A program made the position numbers and the translations under genes. A stretch of 64,000 nucleotides of DNA from JACQFV01 sp964593585 (GTDB lineage: Bacteria > Zixibacteria > MSB-5A5 > WJJR01): positions 1-64,000 of the forward strand of contig CAZQIZ010000005.1 of the NCBI GenBank assembly GCA_964593585.1. The letters run 5' to 3'. Every line of letters starts with the position of its first letter. The stretch's first letter is position 1. Under the pieces are notes generated by a model. That model worked only from the letters and a program-made list of their open reading frames with translations, was not told where the DNA came from and ran no database searches. Positions 42,040 to 49,760 of this stretch are shown here, piece after piece.

Positions 42040-44574
42040 TTAACGTCGGAAGTTCTTCGCCCCCGCCATGTCCTCGACGAACGCCTCGAGGTCTTTGCCC
42101 ATCTCCTCGGCGGTCTGGTAACGCTGGCGCGGATCCTTGGCCAGCGCCTTGTTCACGACGAAATCGAAGAGGCCCGGAATCACCGGATCGTGTTTCGACG
42201 GCGGCGCCGGGTTCGACTGCGTGATCGCGTAGATCAAAGCCGAAATGTTCGGTCCGTCGAACGGGCGGCGGCGGGTGAGGACCTCGTAGGCGACCACGCC
42301 GAGGGAGAACAGGTCGCAGCGGCGGTCGACCGCCTCGCCGCGCAGTTGTTCCGGCGCGATGTAATACGGCGTGCCCATGGCGATGCCGGTCTGGGTCATC
42401 GACATTGCGCCCGATTCAAACCGCGCGATGCCGAAGTCGGTCACCTTCACGTTGAAACCATCGAGCACCATGATGTTGGCCGGTTTGATGTCGCGGTGCA
42501 CGATGCCCATCTTGTGCGCATAGTCCAGCGCGCCGCAGACCTGGTGAAGCATCTTGGCGACGATGCGGAAGTTCATCACCTGCTGCTTGCGGATGAGCGC
42601 CTCCAGCGTCGTCCCCTCGAGAAACTCCATCGCGATGTAGTCGATGTCGCCCTCGGTGCCGACGTCGTAGATCGTCACGATGTTCGGGTGCGACAGTTTG
42701 CCGGCGGCCTTGGCTTCGCGCACCAGCCGCTCGCGCAACTCCATCGTCTGCGCCGGGTTCATGCCGCCGGTGGTGCGGATGGTCTTGAGCGCCACCATAC
42801 GGTCGATCGCCGGGTCCAGCCCCTTGAACACCGTGCCCATCGCCCCTTGGCCGATCACGTCCAGAATCTCATAGCGCCCCAGCCGCTTCAGGCCGGAGAG
42901 ATTCGGGCCGGATTGGGTCGCGAACGCCTCCGGTCCTGACGCCTGCAACTCGACCGGCTCGGGCTGGTCGAGATCAACCGGCTCCGGCGAACTCGTGCGC
43001 GTGCTCGTGTGGCCTTCCACCAGCGGGACATCGCCGTCTGTCCCCGGCTCAAAGGTCGGTGTCAGCGTAATGCCGGCGTTGAACTCACCGGCGGGCGCGG
43101 TCTCGCGTTGCTCCTTCGACGGGGCAGGGAAAGGGGTGCCGCTTTCCGGCGAAGCGCTCAGGTTGACCGTCGGCGCCGCGGACACCTCTGGCGTGGGCTC
43201 CGGCTCGGCCGGCATGACCCGGTAGGCGCCCGATGTCGAAGCCGGCTTTTCGTCCGGGGCAGAGGCCCGCTTGACCGGGCGGGTCAAGGCCACCTTCTCG
43301 TTGCTGGGTTTCACAAACGGCGCGAATGCCAAGAACAGCAGGATCTCCAGCGTGGGGTAGAGCGTGTTGGTCACCAGCTTGAGCGATTGATAAAGCACAA
43401 AGTTCACGTTCAAGAAGAGCGCCGCGAAGACCATCAGCACGATCATCCGGCTGACCAGACTCACCCGCGGCAGGACCACGGCCGCAAACACCCCGATCCC
43501 AATCAGGATGAGCAAATCGAGAAACGTCGAGAATGTCACCGTGGTGATATAGCGACCGGCGAGAATGTTGGCGGTCACCGTGGCCAGTTTCTCGGCGCGG
43601 GGAAAATCATCGGAGGCCGACGTGCGCAGCGTGGTGCCGTAGCCGGAGGCGGTCACACCCACCACCACGATCTTGTCGGTCAGACCCTGCAGATCATCCG
43701 ACCCTTCCAGCACCTTCGCCGCCGAAATCGAGCGGCAGGTGCCGGCGGGCCCGCGGTAATCGATTCGCAGCATGCCGCCCTCATCGGTGGGAATCGCGCG
43801 TCCGGCCATCAGGACCGCTTCGCCCGGCTCGATCTTTACCTGCAACCGATCGGCGCCCGTCGCCGCGCGTGCCAGTTGCAGCGCCATCGACGGATAGTAA
43901 TGGCCCTCGTAATTGACCACCAGTGGATCGCGGCGCACCTTGCCGTCCACATCCTGCCAGGTGTTCACATGCCCCAGCCCCCAGGCGGCCCGGCAGGCCT
44001 CGGCGTAGGGGAGCGTGGCGTTCAGCGATTGCGGATACGGGAAATCCAACAGCCGCGCGCCCTCGTCGATCACCACCAGACTCGACTTCGACACATATTC
44101 CGGCGCGGTCTGCGTAAAACGGCCGTCCTCCGCCAGCGTAAACCGCAGCGGCAACACCACGTTGCCGGCGCGGTGAATCATGTCCGCCAGGAAGAGATTG
44201 CCCTGCGGGTCCTCCATCAGATCCGACGGCAGCTCTACATCCAGGCCGATAGCCTTCGGACGGTACTCGGACAGCATGCCGACCAAATAACCGATTCGTT
44301 CGGAATCCCAGGGCCAACGACCCAGTTTGTTCACCGCGTCATCGTCGATGTTGACCACCACCACCTCGGTGGGCGGGTCGGTCTTGCGCCCCAGCGACAC
44401 CATCGTGTCCTGGATGCCCAGCTCCAGCGATGCCAGCCAGTGGTGATTGTCCATGTAGAGCACGATCACCAGCAGCGTGATCAAGCCATAGAGCATAAAC
44501 GGCCCGAAACGCCGCAGCAGCGTGTTCTCCTGGCGGAAGTGCATGCCGTTGAATTTGGACGGTGCGCTTTTCAT
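42040..44574 (-). CDS. CHASE2-domain receptor serine/threonine protein kinase
   Basis: Protein of 844 residues that senses outside and signals inside. After one N-terminal helix comes an extracytoplasmic CHASE2 domain (EVVVVNIDDDAVNKLGRWPW, AIGLDVELPSD, then RIDYRGPAGTCRSISAAKVL), then three helices near residues 335-415. A Pro/Glu/Thr-rich linker leads to a Hanks-type kinase: IGQGAMGTVFKG, Lys597 in VALKTIR, HRDIKPAN with His693-Arg694-Asp695, DFG from Asp713, GTPYYIAPEQLRGE. All catalytic residues are intact. ATG 44574 is used; M11 (44544) is possible. The FHA gene lies upstream on the same strand with 26 bases between them, so the two probably form a signalling pair. Confidence 0.9.
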   Translation of the reverse strand: MKSAPSKFNGMHFRQENTLLRRFGPFMLYGLITLLVIVLYMDNHHWLASLELGIQDTMVSLGRKTDPPTEVVVVNIDDDAVNKLGRWPWDSERIGYLVGMLSEYRPKAIGLDVELPSDLMEDPQGNLFLADMIHRAGNVVLPLRFTLAEDGRFTQTAPEYVSKSSLVVIDEGARLLDFPYPQSLNATLPYAEACRAAWGLGHVNTWQDVDGKVRRDPLVVNYEGHYYPSMALQLARAATGADRLQVKIEPGEAVLMAGRAIPTDEGGMLRIDYRGPAGTCRSISAAKVLEGSDDLQGLTDKIVVVGVTASGYGTTLRTSASDDFPRAEKLATVTANILAGRYITTVTFSTFLDLLILIGIGVFAAVVLPRVSLVSRMIVLMVFAALFLNVNFVLYQSLKLVTNTLYPTLEILLFLAFAPFVKPSNEKVALTRPVKRASAPDEKPASTSGAYRVMPAEPEPTPEVSAAPTVNLSASPESGTPFPAPSKEQRETAPAGEFNAGITLTPTFEPGTDGDVPLVEGHTSTRTSSPEPVDLDQPEPVELQASGPEAFATQSGPNLSGLKRLGRYEILDVIGQGAMGTVFKGLDPAIDRMVALKTIRTTGGMNPAQTMELRERLVREAKAAGKLSHPNIVTIYDVGTEGDIDYIAMEFLEGTTLEALIRKQQVMNFRIVAKMLHQVCGALDYAHKMGIVHRDIKPANIMVLDGFNVKVTDFGIARFESGAMSMTQTGIAMGTPYYIAPEQLRGEAVDRRCDLFSLGVVAYEVLTRRRPFDGPNISALIYAITQSNPAPPSKHDPVIPGLFDFVVNKALAKDPRQRYQTAEEMGKDLEAFVEDMAGAKNFRR

Positions 44575-44600
44575 AGGGATGTCCGCGGTTTGGCCTCGTG

Positions 44601-45299
44601 TCAGACGTTGTTGCCGGCGACAAAACGAAACACCGAACGACCGACCTGCAAGATGTCTCCGTTTTTCAGCGCGACCTTGTCGACCGGCTCGCCGTTGACG
44701 CGCGTCTTGTTGCGATGGCCGACGCAGGCGAGCACATAGTGGCCGTTTTCCAGCGCGAGCGTGGCCTGGATGTCGGGGACAAACCAGCCGGCGACCTTCA
44801 CATTGCAGAAGCCGGCCTTGCCGAAGGTGAGCGTGCCGCCGGCCAGACGGATCTCATCGGTCGGCGCGTTCTTCTCGCCCAGCAACACCGCCACGCCGCC
44901 GGAGCGGGCGACGATCTCGCGGTCGCGGCGATCGGTCTCCACCTGCTCGCGGTGCTTGCGGGTGTTGAGCGTCATCGTGCCGTCGAGGTCCGACAACTTG
45001 GTCTCCGGCTCGACATTCGGACGGAACACCAGCGAGTACTTGCCGATGGTGATCGTGTCGCCGTCGTTGAGAATCTCCTCCTCGACCCGCCGGCTGTTGA
45101 CAAAGGTGCCGTTGAGCGACTCGTTGTCGATGATCACGCAATTGTTGGGATTGATCTCGATCACCGCGTGCTTGCGCGAGACGCCGCGGTTGTCCAACAC
45201 GATGTCGTTGTCGGAGTTGCGTCCGACGCTGATGCGCTTCTTTTCGGTGATCACCCGTTCGATCACCTTGTCCTCGTAGCGGACCACGATTTCCGTCAT
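44601..45299 (-). CDS. Protein with two FHA domains
   Basis: The protein has 232 residues. The first FHA domain is clear: ISVGRNSDNDIVLDNRGVSRKHAVIEI, then DNESLNGTFVNSRRVEEEILNDGDTITIGKYSLVF, with the phosphothreonine-binding Arg, Ser-Arg-Lys-His and Asn. A linker with DGTMTLNTRKHRE (a possible kinase target threonine) leads to a second, more divergent FHA-like domain (LTFGKAGFCNVKVAGWFVPDIQATLALENGHYVL, NKTRVNGEPVDKVALKNGDILQVG). It probably docks phosphorylated substrates of the kinase encoded next. Start ATG 45299 is preceded by GGAGGGGG; an ATG 12 bases upstream overlaps it. The second domain lacks the SRKH-type motif and may not bind phosphothreonine. Confidence 0.88.
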   Translation of the reverse strand: MTEIVVRYEDKVIERVITEKKRISVGRNSDNDIVLDNRGVSRKHAVIEINPNNCVIIDNESLNGTFVNSRRVEEEILNDGDTITIGKYSLVFRPNVEPETKLSDLDGTMTLNTRKHREQVETDRRDREIVARSGGVAVLLGEKNAPTDEIRLAGGTLTFGKAGFCNVKVAGWFVPDIQATLALENGHYVLACVGHRNKTRVNGEPVDKVALKNGDILQVGRSVFRFVAGNNV

Positions 45300-45392
45300 T
45301 GCCCCCTCCAACCCAGCCCGGCGGGCGGCTCCGTCGACTCAAAAACCGCCAAACGGCAGGACTCGCCGGTACGGTTAACTCTTGGCCCGACA

Positions 45393-45421
45393 TTGCCGAT
45401 CGGGCTGGTGACACCTATATT
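45393..45421 (+). promoter_or_regulatory. Promoter of dusB, probably giving a leaderless mRNA
   Basis: TTGCCG (45393-45398), exactly 17 bases, then TATATT (45416-45421), then seven bases and the dusB ATG at 45429. A start point at the usual distance would fall on the ATG. There is no Shine-Dalgarno sequence in the bases before the ATG. Confidence 0.6.
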
Positions 45422-45428
45422 TCTCGGC

Positions 45429-46508
45429 ATGCGGATCGGAAACTTGACCATTGCGGGACAGGCCCTGTTGGCCCCGATGGCCGGCATCACCGACGTCGTA
45501 TTCCGCCGGCTCTGCCGCCGTTTCGGCGCCGCGATCGTCTATTCCGAATTCCTCTCCTCCGATGGCCTGCTTTTTAACACCATGAGCCAGGAGCACAAAC
45601 TGGCCTTGGCGGATGACGAGCATCCCGTTGCCTATCAACTATTTGGCGCGCGTGTGCAGACCTTTGGCCGTGCCGCCCAGATGCTTTCGGCCTACAAACC
45701 CGACCTCATCGATCTGAACTTCGGTTGCCCGGTCCGAAAGGTCGTGGGGAAAAACGGCGGCGCCTCGCTGCTGAAGGACCTCGACTTATTGGCCAGTCTG
45801 GTGAAAGAGACCGTTGATGCGGTGCCCCTGCCGGTCACGGTCAAAATGCGTGCCGGGTGGGATGACAAGACGCTGGTGCACTGCGAAGCGGCCGCGCGCG
45901 CGGTCGATGCGGGGGCGCTGGCGGTGACGCTGCATGCGCGGACCCGCGCCGATGGCGCCTGGGGGCCGAAATATGCCGGTCCCGCCAAATGGGAATACAT
46001 CGCCGAACTCAAGAGGCATGAGTCGCGAGTGCCGGTCATCGGCAACGGCGATGTCACCTCCCCCGACACCGCCAAGGCGATGCTCGATCAGACCGGTTGC
46101 GACGCGGTGATGATTGGACGCGCCGCTGTGGGACGTCCCTGGATCTTCGCCGAGGTGAATCACTTCCTCGCCACCGGTGAACGTCTCCCCGAACCATCTG
46201 CCGCCGATGTCCTGACTGTCGCCTGGCATCACATTGCCGAGAAGATCCGCGTGACACCCGAACCGCCGGCGGTGGTGGTGCGCAGTCTGCGCAAGGTGCT
46301 GGCCGCCTACATCAAGGGCTGGCCCGACTCGCACACACTGCGCGATCACCTCATGCGCATCGAAGACCCCGAAGAGATTCGCCGCCTCTTTGCCGACTAT
46401 CTGGCCGGGCACGCCGGCTTGTCGGACAACGCCGACAGCGGTTGGATTGATCAGTATCTGCCGCTGGACCGCGGCTGGATTCCCAAATCCCGGGCGCTGG
46501 TGGCCTGA
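45429..46508 (+). CDS. dus: tRNA-dihydrouridine synthase (DusB-like)
   Basis: FMN enzyme of 359 residues that reduces uridines in the tRNA D-loop. The N-terminal TIM barrel shows GQALLAPMAGITDVVFRRLCRRFGA, YSEFLSS, VAYQLFGA, DLNFGCPVRKVVGKNGGASLLKD with the catalytic Cys100, TVKMRAGWDD, ALAVTLHARTR, VPVIGNGDVTSPD and DAVMIGRAAVGRPWIF. This is the DusB/Nifr3 type. ATG 45429 sits directly behind a TATATT box with no ribosome site, so the gene is probably read from a leaderless message. It is divergent from the FHA gene and is followed by larC after three bases. Confidence 0.93.
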   Translation: MRIGNLTIAGQALLAPMAGITDVVFRRLCRRFGAAIVYSEFLSSDGLLFNTMSQEHKLALADDEHPVAYQLFGARVQTFGRAAQMLSAYKPDLIDLNFGCPVRKVVGKNGGASLLKDLDLLASLVKETVDAVPLPVTVKMRAGWDDKTLVHCEAAARAVDAGALAVTLHARTRADGAWGPKYAGPAKWEYIAELKRHESRVPVIGNGDVTSPDTAKAMLDQTGCDAVMIGRAAVGRPWIFAEVNHFLATGERLPEPSAADVLTVAWHHIAEKIRVTPEPPAVVVRSLRKVLAAYIKGWPDSHTLRDHLMRIEDPEEIRRLFADYLAGHAGLSDNADSGWIDQYLPLDRGWIPKSRALVA

Positions 46509-46511
46509 CCG

Positions 46512-47699
46512 ATGCGCGCGGTCTATTTCGATGGCCAGTCCGGCGCCTCCGGGGACATGCTCCTCGGCGCGCTGGTCGATCTGGGCGCCGATCTCGATGC
46601 GATCCGGACGGCCCTGCGGCCGATTGTGCCGGCCGAGTTTGCGCTCCATGTCGAGCGCGTCTCCTCCTATGAGATCGCCGCCGCCCGCGTGACGGTCAAC
46701 GTCGAAGAGTCGGCCCGGCACCGTCGTTTGGCGGACGTGGAGTCATTGCTCGATGCCGGCTCGCTGTCGGCGCCGGTGCGAACACAGGCCACCGCCATTT
46801 TCCGCCGTCTAGCCGACGCCGAGGCGCGCATCCATTCGACCACCGCCGACAAAGTGCATTTCCACGAGGTCGGCGCCAACGATGCGGTCATCGACATTGT
46901 CGGATCGCTACTGGCGCTCGAACTGTTGGGTGTCGATCGGGTTTACTGCGCGCCGCTGGTGCTTGGATCCGGTGTTGGTCGCTCGGCGCACGGCCCGATT
47001 CAATTCCCCGCTCCGGCGGTGCTGGAGTTGCTCAAGGATATTCCCGTGCGCCTGGTCGCCGACTTGGGGGAGACCACCACACCGACCGCCGCCGCCATCC
47101 TCGCGGAAGTGGCGGAATTCAGGACCGAACTTGTCCTGCGAGCCGAGCGTATTGGCTATGGCGCCGGGCAGAAGACATTCGCCGACCGTCCCAATCTGCT
47201 GCGCGCCACTCGGGGCTTTGTCGATGCCTCCTTCGAGCACGACTCGCTCTGGCTTGCCGCCAGCGACATCGACAACACCTACCCGGAAATCTTCGAATGG
47301 GTCGCCGAGAAATTGCGCGAGGCCGGCGCGGTGGATGTCGTCACGTTTCCGCTGATGATGAAGAAGGGACGCATCGGCACCCGCATCGAAGCGCTCTGCG
47401 CCGATGACGCCCGCGCCGCCGTCGCGGCGGTCATCCTGCGCGAGACCGGCTCGCTGGGGGTGCGTTGGCAGTCGGTCCACCGTACGAAACTAGCCCGCCG
47501 CATCGAGACGATCGCGACGCCGTGGGGCCCGATCCGCGTCAAAGTCGCGGAAACCGCCGACGGCGCGCGCGCTATCCCGGAGTACGACGACTGCCGCGCC
47601 GCGGCGTCAAAACATGCGCTCCCGCTGGTTGAAATCATTGATCGGGTCACCCGCCTGTATTACGATCAGACCCCGGGGCGCACCCAGAAGCGAGGATAA
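46512..47699 (+). CDS. larC: LarC-like nickel-pincer cofactor biosynthesis protein (DUF111)
   Basis: The protein has 395 residues and belongs to the family that inserts nickel into the pyridinium thioamide cofactor of lactate racemase and related LarA enzymes. Characteristic blocks are YFDGQSGASGDMLLGALVDLGAD, KVHFHEVGANDAVIDIVGSLLALELLGVDRVYCAPLVLGSG, HGPIQFPAPAVLELLKDIPV, ETTTPTAAAILAEVAEF, and the C-terminal ferredoxin-like segment EIFEWVAEKLREAGAVDVVTFPLMMKKGRIGTRIEALC. LarB, LarE and a LarA target are not in the window, so the natural substrate enzyme is elsewhere. It follows dus closely and precedes etfA by one base. Confidence 0.9.
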   Translation: MRAVYFDGQSGASGDMLLGALVDLGADLDAIRTALRPIVPAEFALHVERVSSYEIAAARVTVNVEESARHRRLADVESLLDAGSLSAPVRTQATAIFRRLADAEARIHSTTADKVHFHEVGANDAVIDIVGSLLALELLGVDRVYCAPLVLGSGVGRSAHGPIQFPAPAVLELLKDIPVRLVADLGETTTPTAAAILAEVAEFRTELVLRAERIGYGAGQKTFADRPNLLRATRGFVDASFEHDSLWLAASDIDNTYPEIFEWVAEKLREAGAVDVVTFPLMMKKGRIGTRIEALCADDARAAVAAVILRETGSLGVRWQSVHRTKLARRIETIATPWGPIRVKVAETADGARAIPEYDDCRAAASKHALPLVEIIDRVTRLYYDQTPGRTQKRG

Positions 47700-47700
47700 G

Positions 47701-48687
47701 ATGGCCGGTCTGTCGATTTGGATTTTTGCCCAGCAACGCAACGGCGCGGTGTCATCCGGCGCCTATGAACTGCTCACCGTGGCGCGTCGTCTGGCCGATG
47801 CCGCCGGCGGCACGGTCACCGCGGTGCTGTTCGGGCACGGTGTCGGCGATCATGCCGCCGCGCTCACCGCGCGCGGCGCCGATCGCGCGTTGGTGGCCGA
47901 TGATCCGGCGTTGGCGCACTTTGTCGATGATCAATACGCCGACCTGCTCGCACGCTGGATCGCCGCCGACAAACCCGATCTGGTCATTGGCAGCGCGACC
48001 GTCTATGGACGCGCCCTCTTCGCCCGTCTGGCCGCCCGTCTCGACGCCGGTCTGGTCGCCGACGCCGGCGGCATTGAGCTGAAGGACGGACTCCCGCATG
48101 TGACGAAGGCCACCTATGGCGGCAAGGCCTTCACGGAATACGTCTTCACGGACGCCAAGCCCTGGCTGGTCACGATGCGCCCAAAGACGTCCGAAGAATC
48201 CCAAGCGCGCGAGCCCAAAGGATCAGTCGAGGCTCGTCCCGCCGATGGTCTGGGCGCGCCGCAGGTGCATGTGGTCGCGGCCGAATCAATCGGCGCCGGC
48301 AGCGTGCCATTGACCGAGGCCGATATCATTGTCTCCGGCGGACGCGGTTTGCGCGCGCCGGAAAACTACAAGATGGTCGAGGAGTTGGCGCAGGTTCTCG
48401 GCGCCGCCGCCGGCGCCTCGCGCGCCATCGTCGATGCCGGATGGGTCCCCTACGACAAGCAGGTCGGCCAGACCGGCAAGACCGTCAATCCCAAACTCTA
48501 CATCGCCTGCGGGATCTCCGGTGCGATCCAGCATCTGGTCGGCATGCAATCGTCGCGGGTGATCGTGGCCATCAACAAGGATGCCGACGCCCCGATCTTC
48601 AAAGTCGCCAGTTACGGCATCGTCGGCGATGTCTTTGCCTACCTCCCCGAGATCACCCGCGTGTTCAAGGAAAAGCTCGGCGGGTAG
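47701..48687 (+). CDS. etfA: Electron transfer flavoprotein subunit alpha
   Basis: FAD-binding half of the ETF heterodimer with 328 residues. The N-terminal domain shows SIWIFAQQRNGAVSSGAYELLTVARRLAD and DLVIGSATVYGRALFARLAARL. The C-terminal FAD domain is highly characteristic: IIVSGGRGLRAPENYKMVEELAQVLGAA, RAIVDAGWVPYDKQVGQTGKTVNPKLYIACGISGAIQHLVGM, INKDADAPIFKVASYGIVGD. ATG 47701 is the obvious start. It carries electrons from acyl-CoA and similar dehydrogenases to the quinone pool. Normally etfB lies next to it; here larC and ppx flank it and etfB is not seen in the window, which is unusual. The larC stop is one base upstream. Confidence 0.93.
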   Translation: MAGLSIWIFAQQRNGAVSSGAYELLTVARRLADAAGGTVTAVLFGHGVGDHAAALTARGADRALVADDPALAHFVDDQYADLLARWIAADKPDLVIGSATVYGRALFARLAARLDAGLVADAGGIELKDGLPHVTKATYGGKAFTEYVFTDAKPWLVTMRPKTSEESQAREPKGSVEARPADGLGAPQVHVVAAESIGAGSVPLTEADIIVSGGRGLRAPENYKMVEELAQVLGAAAGASRAIVDAGWVPYDKQVGQTGKTVNPKLYIACGISGAIQHLVGMQSSRVIVAINKDADAPIFKVASYGIVGDVFAYLPEITRVFKEKLGG

Positions 48688-48703
48688 CGCGCCGGAAGCC
48701 CGC

Positions 48704-49609
48704 ATGCGTGTCGCCGCCATCGATCTGGGCACGTTCTCGGCGCTACTGCTGATTGCCGAGTTGCGGCGTGGACGATTGCATCCCCTCTGTGAAGAACGTC
48801 GGACTGTAGACCTCACTTGCGACCGTCATGGCCGCCTCGCCTCCGAAGCAATACGGCGCGCGCGGCGTGTGCTTTCGCAATACGAGACGCTGGCGCGTCA
48901 ACATGACGTCGCTGTCGGTTCGGTGGCCGCCACCGCCGCGGTACGCGCCGCCGTCAACCGCGCCGCCGTGGTGGAGCAACTGCGCCCGGCAACGTCGTTT
49001 CGGGTGCAGGTGCTGAGCGCCCGGCGCGAAGCCGCGCTCTCGGCGCGAGGCGCGCTGTTGGGGATTCGCGGCGCAACCGCGCAGCGACTTGTCATCGATC
49101 TCGGCGGCGGCTCCACGGAAATCGTCGAGCTCGCCTCCGGCACTTTTCGCGGCCTCAAGATCGGCGCGGCCCGCGCCACCGACCAATGGATCGCGCTCGC
49201 GCCGAAAAACCCGGCCGCGCGCGATTTGTACTACCTCGGCTGCGCCGACCGCGCGCTCCTGTCGCTGAATCCCGATGTCTTTCATGACTCCCGTGCCATC
49301 GTTGGGGTGGGAGGGACTTTGACCGCGCTGGCAGCCCTTGCCGCCGGATTGCGTCGCTTCGATGCGGGTGCGGTCCATGGCCGTGTCCTCACCGCCGACT
49401 GGATTGGCGCCACTGCCGCGACGTTGGCGCGGCTGCCAATGGCGCGTCTCCGAGAACTCCTGCCCTTTGATCCCTCGCGGGCCCGGGTGATTGTCGCTGG
49501 AACTTACCTCTGGGCCGCGGTGTTAAACCGCCTGAGCGCAAGGCGCGTGACGGTCTCCGCGCGTGGCCTGCGTTGGGGCGTGGCGGCCCAACTCGCCGGC
49601 CTGCCGTAG
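48704..49609 (+). CDS. Ppx/GppA family phosphatase
   Basis: Cytoplasmic ASKHA-fold enzyme of 301 residues acting as exopolyphosphatase or pppGpp phosphatase. Phosphate-binding loops are VAAIDLGTFSALLLIAE at the start, AATAAVRAAVNR, ARREAALSARGALLG, VIDLGGGSTEIVE and VGVGGTLTALAALAAGL. The length fits the short, single-domain form without the C-terminal HD part found in E. coli Ppx. The usual DIGSNS motif is DLGTFS here, still with the Ser/Thr needed for phosphate contact. ATG 48704 lies 17 bases after the etfA stop. Substrate choice between polyphosphate and pppGpp cannot be told from sequence. Confidence 0.87.
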   Translation: MRVAAIDLGTFSALLLIAELRRGRLHPLCEERRTVDLTCDRHGRLASEAIRRARRVLSQYETLARQHDVAVGSVAATAAVRAAVNRAAVVEQLRPATSFRVQVLSARREAALSARGALLGIRGATAQRLVIDLGGGSTEIVELASGTFRGLKIGAARATDQWIALAPKNPAARDLYYLGCADRALLSLNPDVFHDSRAIVGVGGTLTALAALAAGLRRFDAGAVHGRVLTADWIGATAATLARLPMARLRELLPFDPSRARVIVAGTYLWAAVLNRLSARRVTVSARGLRWGVAAQLAGLP

Positions 49610-49760
49610 CGGTTGCCGACCCTCAACCGCGACCAGAAAACCCCTTGACCAACTCCAACTTGGGGACGACATTCGCTCCCTTACGATGCGCATGGGGGCG
49701 CTTCTGTCAGCCAGACCCGGATGCCACGACGCCTTCGGGTTCCACTTCCACCCAAACGAC

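Noticed and set aside
49645..49673. TTGACC, 17 bases, GACATT as the promoter of the propeller gene
   Set aside because: The -10 matches the consensus at only about half the positions; it is possible but too weak to list.
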